From assembly GCF_030123105.1 (NCBI RefSeq), contig NZ_CP126095.1, positions 4,092,001 through 4,156,000 of the forward strand: 64,000 nucleotides of DNA. The letters are read 5' to 3'. Under the pieces are notes generated by a model, which saw only the letters and a program-made list of their open reading frames with translations, searched no databases and was not told the origin of the DNA. Positions 62,056-64,000 of the stretch are shown in pieces (the first letter of the stretch is position 1; each line of letters begins with the position of its first letter). The DNA is from Paenibacillus sp. G2S3 (GTDB taxonomy: Bacteria; Bacillota; Bacilli; Paenibacillales; Paenibacillaceae). A program made the position numbers and the translations under genes.

Positions 62056-64000
62056 TTATTTAATAAAAGCGTTCGGATCGATAATAAGTGCTACTTGACC
62101 ATCTCCAAGTATCGTTGCGCCAGATATCCCTGGTGTTTCAGGTAAATATTTACCCAGATTCTTGATGACGATCTCGTTCTGACCAATAAAATCCTGTACA
62201 GCTAAGGCCACAAGACGTTCTCCCTTACGCACAACTACGATCTCAGTCTCTTCTTCAGTACTCTCATCATAATCAGGTACCGAAAATAGGCGACTAAGAG
62301 AAACTAGTGGAATATGAGAATTCCGGAATTCTAACATTTTGTTGCCATGAATCGTACGAATTTGAGTGTTCTTCACGATTCCAGTTTCCACAATAGAGGA
62401 TAATGGAATGGCATACTTCTCAGAGCCCAATCGAATAAGCATGGCCGCAATAATAGATAGAGTAAGTGGCAACTGAACTGAGAAATTCGTACCTTTGCCT
62501 GGTGAAGAATAGATCGTTACATTACCACCCAGAGAAGAGATCTTAGCTTTTACAACATCCAGTCCTACACCACGACCTGAGACATCAGAAATAACTTCTG
62601 CCGTGCTGAAACCTGGTGCAAATAGTAATTGATAAGCTTCCTCATCCGTCATATTCGCTGCTTGCTCTTGCGTGATCACGCCTTTTTTCACAGCAGACTT
62701 TAGAACCTTATCTGGATAAATGCCTGTTCCATCTTCTTCGATTTCAATGAAGACATGATTTCCACTGTGGAAAGCTCGTAGATGGACTGTTCCAGTCTCT
62801 GGTTTACCAGCGGCAATCCGGTCAGCAATGGATTCAATACCGTGATCAACCGCATTACGCAATAAATGCACTAGCGGATCACCAATTTCATCAATTACCG
62901 TCCGGTCAAGCTCCGTTTCAGCACCTGTTACGATTAGATCTACTTTCTTGTCCAGCGACTTAGCTAGATCACGAACCATACGTGGGAACCGATTAAATAC
63001 GGTATCTACTGGAACCATTCGAAGCTTCATCACAATATTCTGGAGATCTCCGCTTACTCTGCCCATATGCTCGACGGTTTCCGTAAGATCACCATTCTGA
63101 ACCTCTGATGCCAGCTGCTCCAAACGAACTCGGTCAATCAGAAGTTCACTAAATAGATTCATGAGCACGTCTAAACGTTCAATATCTACGCGAATCGTAC
63201 GTGAAGGTGCCCCTCCTGCTTTGGCTGCTCCTGGCTTATTGCCTTCATCTTTGGTTGGCAATGGTTTAGCCGATGCTACTGGAGCAGGAGCTGTTTCCAC
63301 TTCAGTCGCTGTTGCAGCAACCTCTGACACGGCAGCTGCCGATTCTTGACCAAGCATTTTCAAGGATTCTTGATCTAGTGCTACTGCTGTTACTTTATCA
63401 ATTTCAGACAAATTCATAATCATGGCCTGAATCTGATCAGCGGTTTTTTGGGTTATGTAATAGAGTGAGAAGCTTTGGTCAAATTTCTCTTGTTCTATAT
63501 CTTGAACGGAAGGGAAGGATTTAACCACTTCACCCGAACGTTCGAGTAGATCAAACACCATGTATGCACGTACAGCTTTAAGTTGACAATCCTTACGGAT
63601 CGTTACGTCCACATACAATGCATGGTGCCCTTCCTGAATCGATTGTTCTAGAACTGAAAATTGGAACTCGTCCAAATGAATCGGAGTTTCAGCCGCTTGT
63701 GCAGCAGGTGAAGCTCCAACAGATGCTGCGCCGCCTTCAACAGGAATCTCACCCCGAACAATAGCCTGTAAGGATGAGACAATGGCTGATACATCTGCTT
63801 TACCTTCGCCACCTCTAGTAATATCCTCAACCATAGACTCTAAGGCATCCAAACTTTTGAATAACGTATCAAAAATGAAATCCTGCATGCGCAGCTTGTT
63901 ATTACGTACAAGATCCAACACATTTTCCATTTGATGTGTAAGTGAAGCTAAATCTTCAAAGCCCATTGTCGCTGCCATACCTTTTAAGGTGTGCGCAGAG
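62056..64000 (-). CDS. cheA: chemotaxis sensor histidine kinase CheA, C-terminal part
   Basis: The frame continues past the right edge, so the start is missing. The P1 phosphorylation site is present at the edge: SAHTLKGMAATMGF, with the phospho-His codon at 63993-63991. Then come a P2-like domain, a linker (TEVETAPAPVASAKPLP), the P3 dimer helices (RVDIERLDVLMNLFSELL), the P4 kinase (NAVDHGIESI, GTGIYPDK, GRGVGLDVVK) and the P5 CheW-like domain. All kinase motifs are intact. Confidence 0.97.
   Translation of the reverse strand, partial: SAHTLKGMAATMGFEDLASLTHQMENVLDLVRNNKLRMQDFIFDTLFKSLDALESMVEDITRGGEGKADVSAIVSSLQAIVRGEIPVEGGAASVGASPAAQAAETPIHLDEFQFSVLEQSIQEGHHALYVDVTIRKDCQLKAVRAYMVFDLLERSGEVVKSFPSVQDIEQEKFDQSFSLYYITQKTADQIQAMIMNLSEIDKVTAVALDQESLKMLGQESAAAVSEVAATATEVETAPAPVASAKPLPTKDEGNKPGAAKAGGAPSRTIRVDIERLDVLMNLFSELLIDRVRLEQLASEVQNGDLTETVEHMGRVSGDLQNIVMKLRMVPVDTVFNRFPRMVRDLAKSLDKKVDLIVTGAETELDRTVIDEIGDPLVHLLRNAVDHGIESIADRIAAGKPETGTVHLRAFHSGNHVFIEIEEDGTGIYPDKVLKSAVKKGVITQEQAANMTDEEAYQLLFAPGFSTAEVISDVSGRGVGLDVVKAKISSLGGNVTIYSSPGKGTNFSVQLPLTLSIIAAMLIRLGSEKYAIPLSSIVETGIVKNTQIRTIHGNKMLEFRNSHIPLVSLSRLFSVPDYDESTEEETEIVVVRKGERLVALAVQDFIGQNEIVIKNLGKYLPETPGISGATILGDGQVALIIDPNAFIK

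Overview
The window is a stretch of core chromosome from an endospore-forming, motile Firmicute, most likely Paenibacillus or a close relative. The gene order follows the Bacillus subtilis region from the end of the fla/che operon to spoVS. Paenibacillus-like departures are an archaeal/eukaryotic-type prolyl-tRNA synthetase, yajQ and dut inserted into the conserved order, and no asd between the dipicolinate and dapG genes. Nearly every gene is on the minus strand, so transcription runs from coordinate 64000 down to 1. Only an IS110-family transposase and a broken AraC-type gene are on the plus strand. I saw no tRNA, rRNA or CRISPR array. Many starts are TTG or GTG, chosen from ribosome-binding sites, and ymdB appears to start at ATT.

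Layout from right to left. 64000-57150: end of the fla/che operon (cheA partial, cheW, cheC, cheD, an unknown membrane protein, sigD, a FapA/DUF342 protein, an unknown acidic protein). 57150-55900: a SwrB/YlxL-like protein and a protein with a lone MltG-type LysM-like domain. 55900-50040: rpsB-tsf-pyrH-frr-uppS-cdsA-dxr (translation, UMP kinase, undecaprenyl, phospholipid and isoprenoid synthesis). 49800-42440: rseP, proS, polC. 42380-34040: rimP-nusA-rnpM-ylxQ-infB-rbfA-nrnA-truB-ribF. 34030-28230: rpsO, pnp, ylxY, the M16 peptidase gene mlpA, dut. 28110-24130: dipicolinate synthase (dpaA, dpaB), then dapG-dapA, linking lysine/diaminopimelate synthesis with the spore solute dipicolinate. 24000-17999: ribonuclease J, tepA, ylzJ, spoIIIE/ftsK. 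17998-15860: a small accessory island (IS110-family element with a candidate guide RNA, a hairpin-repeat array, a long terminator hairpin, a frameshifted AraC-type remnant behind a Fur box). 15860-1: SleB-type germination hydrolase, the ymf cluster (two M16 peptidases, SDR, DUF3243, DUF3388, RodZ-like), yajQ, pgsA, cinA, recA with a LexA box, recX, rny, ymdB, spoVS and a partial M19 dipeptidase.

Functionally this is housekeeping and sporulation DNA: RNA decay (RNase Y, RNase J, PNPase, NrnA), translation, replication (PolC), recombination (RecA/RecX), envelope synthesis and spore development. Putative sigma-H, sigma-G and sigma-K promoters fit the expected developmental timing of spoVS, the SleB-type gene and dpaA.

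The least explained features are non-coding. (1) A roughly 100-bp structured repeat occurs four times at gene junctions, with compensatory changes in its stem. (2) The region 3' of the IS110-family transposase is bounded by 37-nt inverted arms, as expected of a guide (bridge/seek) RNA. (3) Four 15-nt hairpins lie beside the element at 51/62/51-nt spacing. (4) Several leaders contain a promoter followed by a terminator hairpin (rny, ymfK, rimP-nusA, rpsO-pnp, dapG). All calls come from reading the sequence; no database or folding program was used.
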